A DNA stretch of 34,369 nucleotides from assembly GCA_012512925.1 (NCBI GenBank), contig JAAZDE010000017.1, positions 1 to 34,369 on the forward strand, in the 5' to 3' direction. The position numbers were made by a program, and so were the translations under genes. The notes beneath the pieces were generated by a model. It was not told the DNA's origin. It ran no database searches and worked only from the letters and a program-made list of their open reading frames with translations. This DNA is from Desulfuromonadaceae bacterium. GTDB lineage: Bacteria > Desulfobacterota > Desulfuromonadia > Desulfuromonadales > JAAYDE01. This document shows, piece after piece, positions 25,040 through 33,473 of the stretch; position 1 is the first letter of the stretch; the number at the start of each line of letters is the position of its first letter.

Positions 25040-26149
25040 TTACTCCGAACGATTGTAGCCGGCCAGGAACTCCTCCTTGAAGCTGCGGAAGCGTTTCTGT
25101 TCGATGGCCTCGCGGCATTCCTTCATCAGCGTTTGGTAGAAATGGACATTGTGGATGGCGGCGAGGATGGCGGAGAGAATCTCGTTGGCGTTGTAGAGGT
25201 GATGCAGGTAGGCGCGGGTGAAGTTGCGGCAGCAGTAGCAGTCGCAGGAGTGGTCGACGGGGTAGAAGTCGCGGCGGTAGTTTCTCTTGGTGAGGCGGAT
25301 GCGGCCGCGGCGGGTGAAGAGGGTGGCGCTGCGGGCGTAGCGGGTGGGGATGACGCAGTCGAACATATCGATGCCGCGCTCCACCGATTCGAGGATGTCC
25401 TCCGGCAATCCCACCCCCATCAGGTAGCGGGGCTTGTCTTCCGGAAGGAAGGGGGCGGTGTACTCCACGACCTGCTTCAGCAGCTCCAGTCCCTCGCCGA
25501 CGCTGACGCCGCCGATGGCGTAGCCGGGAAAATCCATGGCCGTCAATTCCTCGGCGCAGTTTCGCCTCAGATCGGGATAGATCCCCCCCTGGACGATGCC
25601 GAACAGAGCCTGGTCTTTCCGTTCATGGCTTTTGAGGCAGACCCTGGCCCAGCGCAGGGTTTTGGCGATCGATTTGGCAACGTAGCCATGAGTGGCGGGG
25701 AAGGGGATGCATTCGTCGAAGGCCATGATAATGTCGGCGCCGAGGGCGTTCTGGATGGAGATGGCCTCCCTGGGGCCAAGAAAGATCTCTTCGCCGGTCA
25801 CCTCATGGCGGAAAAAGGCGCCATCCTCGGTGATCCTTTTGTTGGGCAGCGAGAAGACCTGGAAGCCGCCGCTGTCGGTGAGGATCGGACCCTTCCAGGC
25901 CATGAAGGCATGGAGTCCTCCCGCCTTGCGAACCAGGTCCTCTCCCGGTTTGAGGTGGAGATGGTAGGTATTGGCGAGAATGATCTGGGAACCGGTTTCC
26001 TCCACCTGGGCCGGAGTCATCGCTTTCATGGCGGCGTGGGTTCCCACCGGCATGAAGGCCGGGGTTTCGATGCTTCCGTGGGGAGTTTCCAGACGGCCGC
26101 GCCGTGCCTGGCAGGAAGCGTCCCGATGGATCAGAGTGAATTGGAACAT
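25040..26149 (-). CDS. tgt: tRNA-guanine transglycosylase (queuine tRNA-ribosyltransferase)
   Basis: This encodes 369 residues. It exchanges guanine 34 in tRNAs with GUN anticodons for preQ1, the first tRNA-bound step of queuosine synthesis. Motifs are FTLIHRDASCQARRGRLETPHG at the start, LTDSGGFQVFSL (substrate-binding Asp), GIVQGGIYPDLR, GGVSVGE, MGVGLPEDILESVERGIDMFDCVIPTR (nucleophile Asp) and the zinc site CDCYCCRNFTRAYLHHL. ATG 26149 begins at the family N-terminus, and the 76 extra residues of the longer open frame have no homology and cross AT-rich DNA. No good ribosome binding site is visible. No other queuosine gene is in the window. Confidence 0.95.
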   Translation of the reverse strand: MFQFTLIHRDASCQARRGRLETPHGSIETPAFMPVGTHAAMKAMTPAQVEETGSQIILANTYHLHLKPGEDLVRKAGGLHAFMAWKGPILTDSGGFQVFSLPNKRITEDGAFFRHEVTGEEIFLGPREAISIQNALGADIIMAFDECIPFPATHGYVAKSIAKTLRWARVCLKSHERKDQALFGIVQGGIYPDLRRNCAEELTAMDFPGYAIGGVSVGEGLELLKQVVEYTAPFLPEDKPRYLMGVGLPEDILESVERGIDMFDCVIPTRYARSATLFTRRGRIRLTKRNYRRDFYPVDHSCDCYCCRNFTRAYLHHLYNANEILSAILAAIHNVHFYQTLMKECREAIEQKRFRSFKEEFLAGYNRSE

Positions 26150-26370
26150 GGCCGTGAAATGGGTTGGGGGTGAGGGGCAGTCAAACCGGCGACACAAACG
26201 GTTGATGTCCTCTTGTAGCAGAAAAGCCGAGACGGGGCAACAGATGCCTTCCGCTAACCTTCGGCCCGGGCGGTTTTCTTTTTTGATCCTTTTCTGACAA
26301 TGCACCGTTTTGGCCGGCAGATCGAATTGACCTTGGCGAAAGTTGATTTTTTTATTTATTTTTACGGATA
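26150..26370. other. Non-coding stretch between tgt and the sdh control region
   Basis: No gene is visible. The stretch becomes strongly AT-rich from about 26270 and should include the tgt promoter on the minus strand, though no hexamer pair stands out. Confidence 0.4.
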
Positions 26371-26399
26371 TTGACATAAATAAAATAGTGTTTTATTTT
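26371..26399 (+). promoter_or_regulatory. AT-rich promoter-like site with a perfect inverted repeat
   Basis: TTGACA at 26371-26376 is followed 17 bases later by TATTTT at 26394-26399. Between and across them lies a perfect eight-base inverted repeat, AAATAAAA at 26378-26385 and TTTTATTT at 26391-26398, spaced by five bases. The site is 130 bases upstream of sdhC. It may be a second sdh promoter whose -10 region is covered by a regulator, or a binding site acting on the nearer promoter. Confidence 0.45.
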
Positions 26400-26455
26400 T
26401 ATGATAATGGAATGGCGTCACTCATGGTTGGCGTCGAATCAATTTGAAAGTATTC

Positions 26456-26484
26456 TTGACGGGATCTTTTTTTACCGTCATAAG
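26456..26484 (+). promoter_or_regulatory. Putative proximal promoter of sdhCAB
   Basis: TTGACG at 26456-26461 and CATAAG at 26479-26484 are 17 bases apart, four of six matches in the -10 box. They lie about 45 bases before the sdhC start codon and 30 bases before its ribosome binding site. Confidence 0.5.
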
Positions 26485-26527
26485 TTAGAGAGTGGTCCAA
26501 AGAATATTTCAGTCGGGGGACGACATC

Positions 26528-27202
26528 ATGTTCGCTAAGCTGTTCAAAAACTCGGTTGGCAGAAAACTGATTATGGCGGCCACCGGTCTCGGCATGATTG
26601 GTTTTGTGGTCATGCATCTGCTGGGGAACTTTTCCATTTTTCTCGGTCCCGAGGGCATCAACGTCTATGCCGCTCGGTTGCAGAGCCTGGGGCCTCTTCT
26701 TTGGGTGGCTCGGCTGGGGATACTTGCCATGGCGGCCTTCCATATCACCTTCGGGATCTGGTTGACGCTGGAGAACCGCCGCGCCAAGCCGGAAGCTTAC
26801 GCCGTCAGGAAACGTCAGGCATCGACCTTTGGCTCGGAGACGATGATCTACAGCGGACTGCTGCTGCTGACTTTCGTTGTCTTTCATCTGCTTCATTTCA
26901 CCCTGCGGGTTATATTTCCCGAAACTTCGAACCTGATCGATAGTGCCGGCCGTGCCGATGTCTTTACCATGGTGACCGAGAGCTTCCGCAAATTTCCTGT
27001 TGTGGTAATTTATCTCGCCGCCATGGCGGTGCTGTTTTTTCATGTTGGTCACGGTTTCAAGAGTCTGGTCCAGACCATCGGCCTGAACAACGACAAGACC
27101 CTGCCCCTGTTCGGCAAGGCCAGTCCGCTTCTCGCCCTTGTCCTGGTCCTCGGTTATATCTCCATCCCCATGCTGATTCTTTTCGGACTTGTCAAAGGAT
27201 GA
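26528..27202 (+). CDS. sdhC: Succinate dehydrogenase/fumarate reductase cytochrome b subunit (diheme type)
   Basis: This 224-residue membrane protein has five predicted helices, as in the single-subunit anchors of type B enzymes such as Wolinella FrdC and Bacillus SdhC. Candidate heme ligands are His30 (VVMHLLGNF), His72 (AAFHITFG), His120/His123 (FHLLHF) and His172/His175 (FFHVGHGF), consistent with two b hemes. It anchors SdhAB to the inner membrane and exchanges electrons with menaquinone. ATG 26528 is preceded by GGGGGA (26515-26520). The operon has no separate SdhD, as expected for this type. In Geobacter the equivalent complex works both as fumarate reductase and as succinate dehydrogenase, which may hold here. 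Confidence 0.9.
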   Translation: MFAKLFKNSVGRKLIMAATGLGMIGFVVMHLLGNFSIFLGPEGINVYAARLQSLGPLLWVARLGILAMAAFHITFGIWLTLENRRAKPEAYAVRKRQASTFGSETMIYSGLLLLTFVVFHLLHFTLRVIFPETSNLIDSAGRADVFTMVTESFRKFPVVVIYLAAMAVLFFHVGHGFKSLVQTIGLNNDKTLPLFGKASPLLALVLVLGYISIPMLILFGLVKG

Positions 27203-27221
27203 AAAGAAAGGAGCCTGATTC

Positions 27222-29875
<2,654 letters not shown>

Positions 29876-29904
29876 CGCCGATGGAGTAATAAAGGAGAAG
29901 GCTG

Positions 29905-29939
29905 CGGGAGCGGTGCGAATGGGCCGCTCCCGTTTTTTT
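29905..29939 (+). terminator. Strong intrinsic terminator of the sdhCAB operon
   Basis: CGGGAGCGG at 29905-29913 pairs perfectly with CCGCTCCCG at 29924-29932, ten-base loop, followed by seven T residues at 29933-29939. It is 30 bases past the sdhB stop. The start of the Cas6-like gene and its ribosome binding site follow immediately. Confidence 0.9.
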
Positions 29940-29951
29940 ATGGAGGACACC

Positions 29952-30878
29952 ATGGCTGTGACTCATCCCCCGCTGGGACAAGCGGAGTTTTCCCTGGTCC
30001 ATTTCACTCTTCGCCTGAGAGATAAGACCTTGCTCACCCCCCAGTTGCTGCTGGGGATGAGAAATGGCCTGAAAAAAGCGGCCCGCCGCCTCGACGCCGC
30101 CGCCGACGAAGACCGCGTCAAACTGATCGATCCCTCTGTTCCCTTCGATCCCTGGTCCTCCGGTACCTCGAAAAAGCCCGCTCCTCCCTTCGCCTTCCTT
30201 CCCCCCGGCCTGCACAGCCAGCAATATGCGGAGGGTGAGTCTGTCGCTCTGGCCTTCTGTTTCTGGGGGCGAGGCATCCAGAGTCTGCCACTCTTTGCCG
30301 AAATCGTTCGGGAAATGGGCGATCTGGGGCTGGAAAAAGGACTGGCGCGATTTGACCTGGTAGGGATCGACGCCGAGGACGCCACCGGCAGTTCCACCAT
30401 GATCTGGCGGGAGGATGAGGATTTCGAGGCGATGGCGCCGCCGATTATCCCCGTGGACTGGTGGCTGGAGAATCTGTCCATCCCCGAACAGCGCATGACC
30501 CTGCTCTTCCATACCCCGGCTCGCCTGATCTCCCAGAACAAACCCCTGTTCCAACCCGAATTCGGCGATATTTTCCCCTTCATGCTGCGGCGCGTGACCT
30601 CGACACTTCAACACTATTGTGACTTCACCATAAAAGTCGACGGCGGCCGGCTCGTCGAAATGGCCGGCGAATTGACCGCCACCCGTCAATCCCTTTCCTG
30701 GCAGGATTGGAAGAACATTGCCGGCCGGCAAGGGCCGAGCGCCGTCGGCGGCGTCGTCGGCGAACTGGTCGTCGAAGGGGAGGGGCTCAAGGAACTGTTG
30801 TGGATCGTCGCCCTCGGCTCCCTGCTCAATATCGGCAAAGGTGCCGCTTTCGGGGCGGGGAATTATACGGTGGAGTGA
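29952..30878 (+). CDS. Solitary Cas6-like RAMP endoribonuclease
   Basis: This encodes 308 residues. The second half matches the CRISPR Cas6 C-terminal family (PF10040 type): FHTPARLISQNKPLF, a FPFMLRRVTSTLQHY helix, WQDWKNIAGRQG, VGGVVGELVVEGEGL and the glycine-rich ending LGSLLNIGKGAAFGAGNYTVE. The N-terminal half resembles the same group (PPFAFLPPG, GESVALAFCFWGRGIQSLPLF, RFDLVGI). Cas6 cuts pre-crRNA, yet no other cas gene or repeat array lies here. Many relatives have His just before the terminal IGKG; here it is Asn, so cleavage activity is open to doubt. ATG 29952 has GGAGG (29942-29946) five bases upstream, while ATG 29940 abuts the terminator T-run. The gene has no visible promoter of its own. 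Confidence 0.82.
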   Translation: MAVTHPPLGQAEFSLVHFTLRLRDKTLLTPQLLLGMRNGLKKAARRLDAAADEDRVKLIDPSVPFDPWSSGTSKKPAPPFAFLPPGLHSQQYAEGESVALAFCFWGRGIQSLPLFAEIVREMGDLGLEKGLARFDLVGIDAEDATGSSTMIWREDEDFEAMAPPIIPVDWWLENLSIPEQRMTLLFHTPARLISQNKPLFQPEFGDIFPFMLRRVTSTLQHYCDFTIKVDGGRLVEMAGELTATRQSLSWQDWKNIAGRQGPSAVGGVVGELVVEGEGLKELLWIVALGSLLNIGKGAAFGAGNYTVE

Positions 30879-30929
30879 AAGGGGAGGAGGGAAGAGAGGC
30901 GCTCTGGAAGTCCTTGCCGTCATTCACGC

Positions 30930-31289
30930 ATGAAACCGGGCGGTTCGGTCCTTCTTGATGTGTATTCGCTAGCGGCATTTGACCAACGGGAAGAGGCAGC
31001 GACATACGAAATGAGCCTCCTCAACGGATTCTGGTCACCAAACAGGTACTATGGATTTCTAAACACCTTCAAATACGACGAAGAAAAGGTTGTCCTTGAC
31101 AAGTACACGATTGTCGAATCGGGTCGCACCAGAACGGTATACAATTGGCTGCAATATTTCACTCCTGAAGAACTGGAGAGGGAGTTTGTGGAGGACGGCT
31201 TTTCCATTGAGGCGCTCTATTCAGACGTCGCCGGAACCCAGTACGATCCCAATTCGAACGAATTTGCGGTCATCGCCAGGAGGTCATAG
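30930..31289 (+). pseudogene. C-terminal remnant of a class I SAM-dependent methyltransferase
   Basis: The 119 codons begin inside a methyltransferase fold at MKPGGSVLLDVYSLAAF, the loop and strand after motif III. They continue through NWLQYFTPEELEREFVEDGFSIEALYSDVAG to the usual end EFAVIARRS. The SAM-binding glycine loop and everything before it are missing, so the gene is headless. In the next frame upstream, bases up to the TGA at 30929-30931 read ALEVLAVIHA, which resembles the helix expected directly before KPGG; a frameshift near 30929 is therefore possible. No ribosome binding site precedes the ATG. Codon use is less GC-rich than in the core genes. It lies 51 bases after the Cas6-like gene and ends just before an attC-like site. 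Confidence 0.7.
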
Positions 31290-31295
31290 GCCGGC

Positions 31296-31367
31296 ACAGA
31301 ACAATGGCACGCACTCGGGCGGGAATTCCGCTGCGCTGCATTCCCGCCGGTGATGGCCACGTTAAGC
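31296..31367 (+). repeat. attC-like integron recombination site
   Basis: The 72-bp imperfect palindrome ends in GTTAAGC (31361-31367), which fits the GTTRRRY core of attC sites. The other end has AAC at 31300-31302, though the full inverse core ACAGAAC fits the consensus only partly. The arms pair in blocks, as in attC hairpins: AAC with GTT, TGGC (31305-31308) with GCCA (31356-31359), CAC with GTG, and a perfect nine-base stem GGCGGGAAT (31318-31326) with ATTCCCGCC (31340-31348). Short unpaired bases lie between the blocks. It begins seven bases after the methyltransferase stop codon, the position expected in a gene cassette. No integrase gene and no second site are visible. A plain hairpin terminator is unlikely because no T-run follows. 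Confidence 0.5.
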
Positions 31368-31547
31368 ATGTGAGTCCGAGTACGTGTAAAAATGAAAAAT
31401 AGTAGAATAAATGGTCTTGATGATAATGGGATCACTTTCTTTCTATTATTTACACTTCGTCCTTGTCATCGAACGCAAAAAATTTGGCAGAAAAAGTAGT
31501 CTGGCCTTACTAAGGTTACAAATCCTAATTTCCTTCTTTTTCAGAAT
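31368..31547. other. AT-rich stretch without a gene
   Basis: This is AT-rich DNA between the attC-like site and the dodecin stop codon. The only open frame (31411-31635, plus) has no ribosome binding site and overlaps dodecin antisense. Nothing else is seen. Confidence 0.4.
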
Positions 31548-31751
31548 TTATTCAATCTCAAATGATATCTTTGCGGTGATGCGATATTCGACAATTTTAT
31601 TGTCAACTACTTTGCCGCTTTTATCCTTAATATAAATCGATTTTATATTGCGAACTGTTTTAGACGCTTCTGTGATGGCATTTTGTGCCGCATCTTCCCA
31701 ACTTACTTTTGAATGGGCTAAAACTTCAATAACTTTTACAATATTTGACAT
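31548..31751 (-). CDS. Dodecin family protein, probably of the flavin-free (calcium dodecin) type
   Basis: This 67-residue protein has the dodecin pattern: VKVIEVLAHSKVSWEDAAQNAITEASKTVRNI and then KIVEYRITAKISFEIE. Dodecins form hollow twelve-subunit shells. The Trp that stacks on flavin in halobacterial and many bacterial dodecins is replaced by Ser38, and the Gln near the end is Arg57. This is the arrangement of the calcium dodecins such as mycobacterial SecE2/Rv0379, which have SWEQAA and YRIK in the same places. ATG 31751 (minus) has an excellent ribosome binding site (AAAAGGAG, six bases away). Codon use is much more AT-rich than in the core genes, suggesting transfer. Confidence 0.87.
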   Translation of the reverse strand: MSNIVKVIEVLAHSKVSWEDAAQNAITEASKTVRNIKSIYIKDKSGKVVDNKIVEYRITAKISFEIE

Positions 31752-31932
31752 GGCTTACTCCTTTTAAAATATAATTCTGTTGTATCGTGATAAAGAGTGA
31801 ATCAGGAAAATATTTTGAATTTCTTGTTGTCTACGTTGCATGTAAAAATCTACTATATGGTAAGTTAAAATTTTGCCGATAGGTGGATGATAAGGTTCAT
31901 GGTATCATAATATTTGGGATGTGCAATTTTGG
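31752..31932. other. AT-rich region upstream of dodecin
   Basis: No gene is seen. It should hold the dodecin promoter on the minus strand and forms the left flank of the RAYT unit; no target-site duplication is visible at the junction. Confidence 0.35.
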
Positions 31933-32016
31933 TGGGGTCGGACCAAGTCAACCCACTGAAAACAGAAGGAATTTTTTTAAAAAACTCCCTTAAAAATTGG
32001 TTATAGGCCGATTTTC
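31933..32016 (+). repeat. Left inverted end of the RAYT unit
   Basis: The outer block at 31933-31958 begins TGGGGTCGGACCAAG; the inner block TATAGGCCGATTTTC is at 32002-32016. The inner block overlaps a perfect eight-base hairpin, CGATTTTC at 32009-32016 with GAAAATCG at 32022-32029. Its inverted partner is at 32830-32913. Confidence 0.7.
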
Positions 32017-32091
32017 GGATAGAAAATCGTGACTGTAGGATTTCTCCTGGTTTTTTGTCATTTTACTTTTACTGGTCATGGGAGGAAAACC

Positions 32092-32883
32092 ATGGCGCGA
32101 GCCACCCGTCATTTCATCCTCGGCTGTATCTGGCACATAACCCACCGCTGCCATAAAAAGGAATTTCTGCTGAAGTTCGCCCATGACCGCTTCCGGTTTG
32201 TGTCATGGCTGTTGGAGGCCCGCCGGCGTTTTTCTCTCCAGATACTGAATTATGCGGTAACCTCCAACCATGTTCATCTTCTGGTGAAAGACAGCGGTAA
32301 CGCGAAATCCATACCTTCTGCCATTCAACTGGTTGCCGGTCGGACCGCCCAGGAATACAACCACCGGAAAGCTCGCAAGGGGGCGTTTTGGGAAGACCGT
32401 TACCATGCTACGGCCGTAGAATCCGGGGCGCATCTGCGGCGCTGCCTCGTTTATATCGATTTGAACATGGTTCGGGCAGGCGTGGTGAGGCACCCGGTAG
32501 AGTGGATTCACGGCGGCTATCACGAAATTCAAGGGAACCGCCGTCGGAACAGGCTTCTTTCCCTCGATATACTGGCGGAACTCACAGAAACAGGCAGTTC
32601 GGAAGAGTTGGCAAAATCTTATAGAGGATGGGTCGATGATGCGCTGACTTCCGGGGCCTTCCAGCGGGAGGAACATTGGACGAAAAGTCTGGCTGTCGGG
32701 AGCGATTTCTATGTGAAAAAGATTCAGACACTTCTGGGGGGCAGGGGGAAGGGTCGGGTTGTCGATACCGCGGCTGATTTCTTTTCCCTGCGGGAATCGC
32801 CACCCCTTTATGAAAGTAATTTTGACCCTGAAAATCGGCCCATAGAGCAAAATAAAGGCTATTTTTGGGATAAAATGGATTGA
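32092..32883 (+). CDS. REP-associated tyrosine transposase (IS200-like Y1 fold)
   Basis: This encodes 263 residues. The HUH motif is His60-Val-His62 in SNHVHLLVKD, and the likely catalytic tyrosine is Tyr89 in AQEYNHRKARKGAFWEDRYHAT. YIDLNMVRAGVVRHPVEWIHGGYHEI and the C-terminal helical extension are typical of the RAYT group, not of short IS200 TnpA. The enzyme would nick single-stranded DNA at REP hairpins. ATG 32092 has GGAGG (32081-32085) six bases upstream; the longer frame from 32029 lacks one. The last 18 codons overlap the inner and middle parts of the right inverted end, so the protein sequence at the C-terminus is partly set by the repeat. The gene is intact. Confidence 0.9.
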   Translation: MARATRHFILGCIWHITHRCHKKEFLLKFAHDRFRFVSWLLEARRRFSLQILNYAVTSNHVHLLVKDSGNAKSIPSAIQLVAGRTAQEYNHRKARKGAFWEDRYHATAVESGAHLRRCLVYIDLNMVRAGVVRHPVEWIHGGYHEIQGNRRRNRLLSLDILAELTETGSSEELAKSYRGWVDDALTSGAFQREEHWTKSLAVGSDFYVKKIQTLLGGRGKGRVVDTAADFFSLRESPPLYESNFDPENRPIEQNKGYFWDKMD

Positions 32884-32913
32884 AAAACAGCGAGTTGTCT
32901 TGGTCCGACCCCA
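32830..32913 (-). repeat. Right inverted end of the RAYT unit
   Basis: The inner block at 32830-32844 lies inside the last codons of the transposase gene, and the outer block at 32888-32913 lies just after its stop. Read on the minus strand, this end starts TGGGGTCGGACCAAG like the left end. Confidence 0.7.
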
Positions 32914-33127
32914 GAACCCCCGGGCATCGCTGAAACATTATGGTTTGCCCGCTCTTGGTTGAAGGCAAAAGCTGCAGGGGGAAGGCTGCCAGTTTTTTCA
33001 GGGAGCCCACTCTAGGATAGAATTGGACGTAAGTGAAATTTTTAAATTCTTCAAAAAGTAAGAACACCGTGTCAAACTCATCGAAATCATCCACGAAATG
33101 TCCCGCTACCGGAAACACGTGCGCAAT
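32914..33127. other. Degenerate stretch between mobile-element remnants
   Basis: No intact gene is found. Open frames on either strand lack ribosome binding sites and family motifs. A plus-strand segment around 33072-33120 reads like a short helical piece (VKLIEIIHEMSRYRKH), possibly the debris of a transposase, but it is too short to assign. Confidence 0.3.
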
Positions 33128-33193
33128 CCGATTTTACTGGACAGGGTTTCCGGTTTTGACTGGACAGTGATTCCGATTTTATCTGGACAGACA
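33128..33193. repeat. Three iterated repeats resembling an IS21-family element end
   Basis: Three copies of a CCGRTTTT...CTGGACAG unit lie at 33128-33144, 33150-33167 and 33173-33190, with a period of 22-23 bases. Read on the minus strand, they begin TGTCTGTCCAG, and each repeat starts CTGTCCAG. IS21-family elements carry several such repeats at each terminus and end in TG...CA; the CA at 33192-33193 would be the last bases. No istA or istB gene and no opposite end are in the window, so this is a solo end. Confidence 0.5.
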
Positions 33194-33473
33194 ATTTTTT
33201 CTTCTCTTCCTGCCTGGTTTAAAATTTTAGGTGTCCAGTCACTTGGTCTTTGACAACAATGCCGCACAACCGAATCCTGGCAACTTTTGGCCAATTGATC
33301 CCTGCCAACTAAAATCGGCCCTGGAGGGCTTTTCCTTCAGTCTCTTTTTTCCCTTGCCCAAGAGAAAAATCGAGCGTAATTTCTACCGTCCGGCGAACTT
33401 AGGTCGGCACAAGCAATTGCAGTTTTCTTTTTTCCCCTTGGAACCATGTAAATTTTACCCTCTTGAGCCTGTC
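33194..33473. other. Non-coding stretch before the radical SAM gene
   Basis: No gene is seen. A small GGCCC/GGGCT foldback at about 33317-33330 followed by T-rich DNA could be a weak terminator. A further CTGGACAC-like piece (GTGTCCAGT) at about 33231-33239 may be more of the same repeat family. The radical SAM promoter should lie here, but no clear hexamer pair is visible. Confidence 0.35.

Larger units (their letters stand above)
31933..32913 (+). mobile_element. RAYT (REP-associated tyrosine transposase) unit bounded by inverted ends
   Basis: A Y1-type transposase gene lies between two 84-bp ends in opposite orientation (31933-32016 and 32830-32913). The outer 26 bases match at 23 positions and the inner 15 at 14 positions, with 43 bases of weaker similarity between on both sides. 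The outermost motif TGGGGTCGGACCAAG contains the small foldback GGTC-G-GACC, as expected of REP-type hairpins recognised by RAYT enzymes. No target duplication flanks the unit. Insertion boundaries are inferred from the ends of the similarity. Confidence 0.7.

Noticed and set aside
31411-31635. A 74-codon hydrophobic plus-strand open frame
   Set aside because: No ribosome binding site, AT-rich chance composition, and it overlaps the well-supported dodecin gene antisense.
33072-33180. A possible IstA-like N-terminal fragment before the iterated repeats
   Set aside because: The match is a single short helix without the helix-turn-helix or DDE residues expected of IstA.
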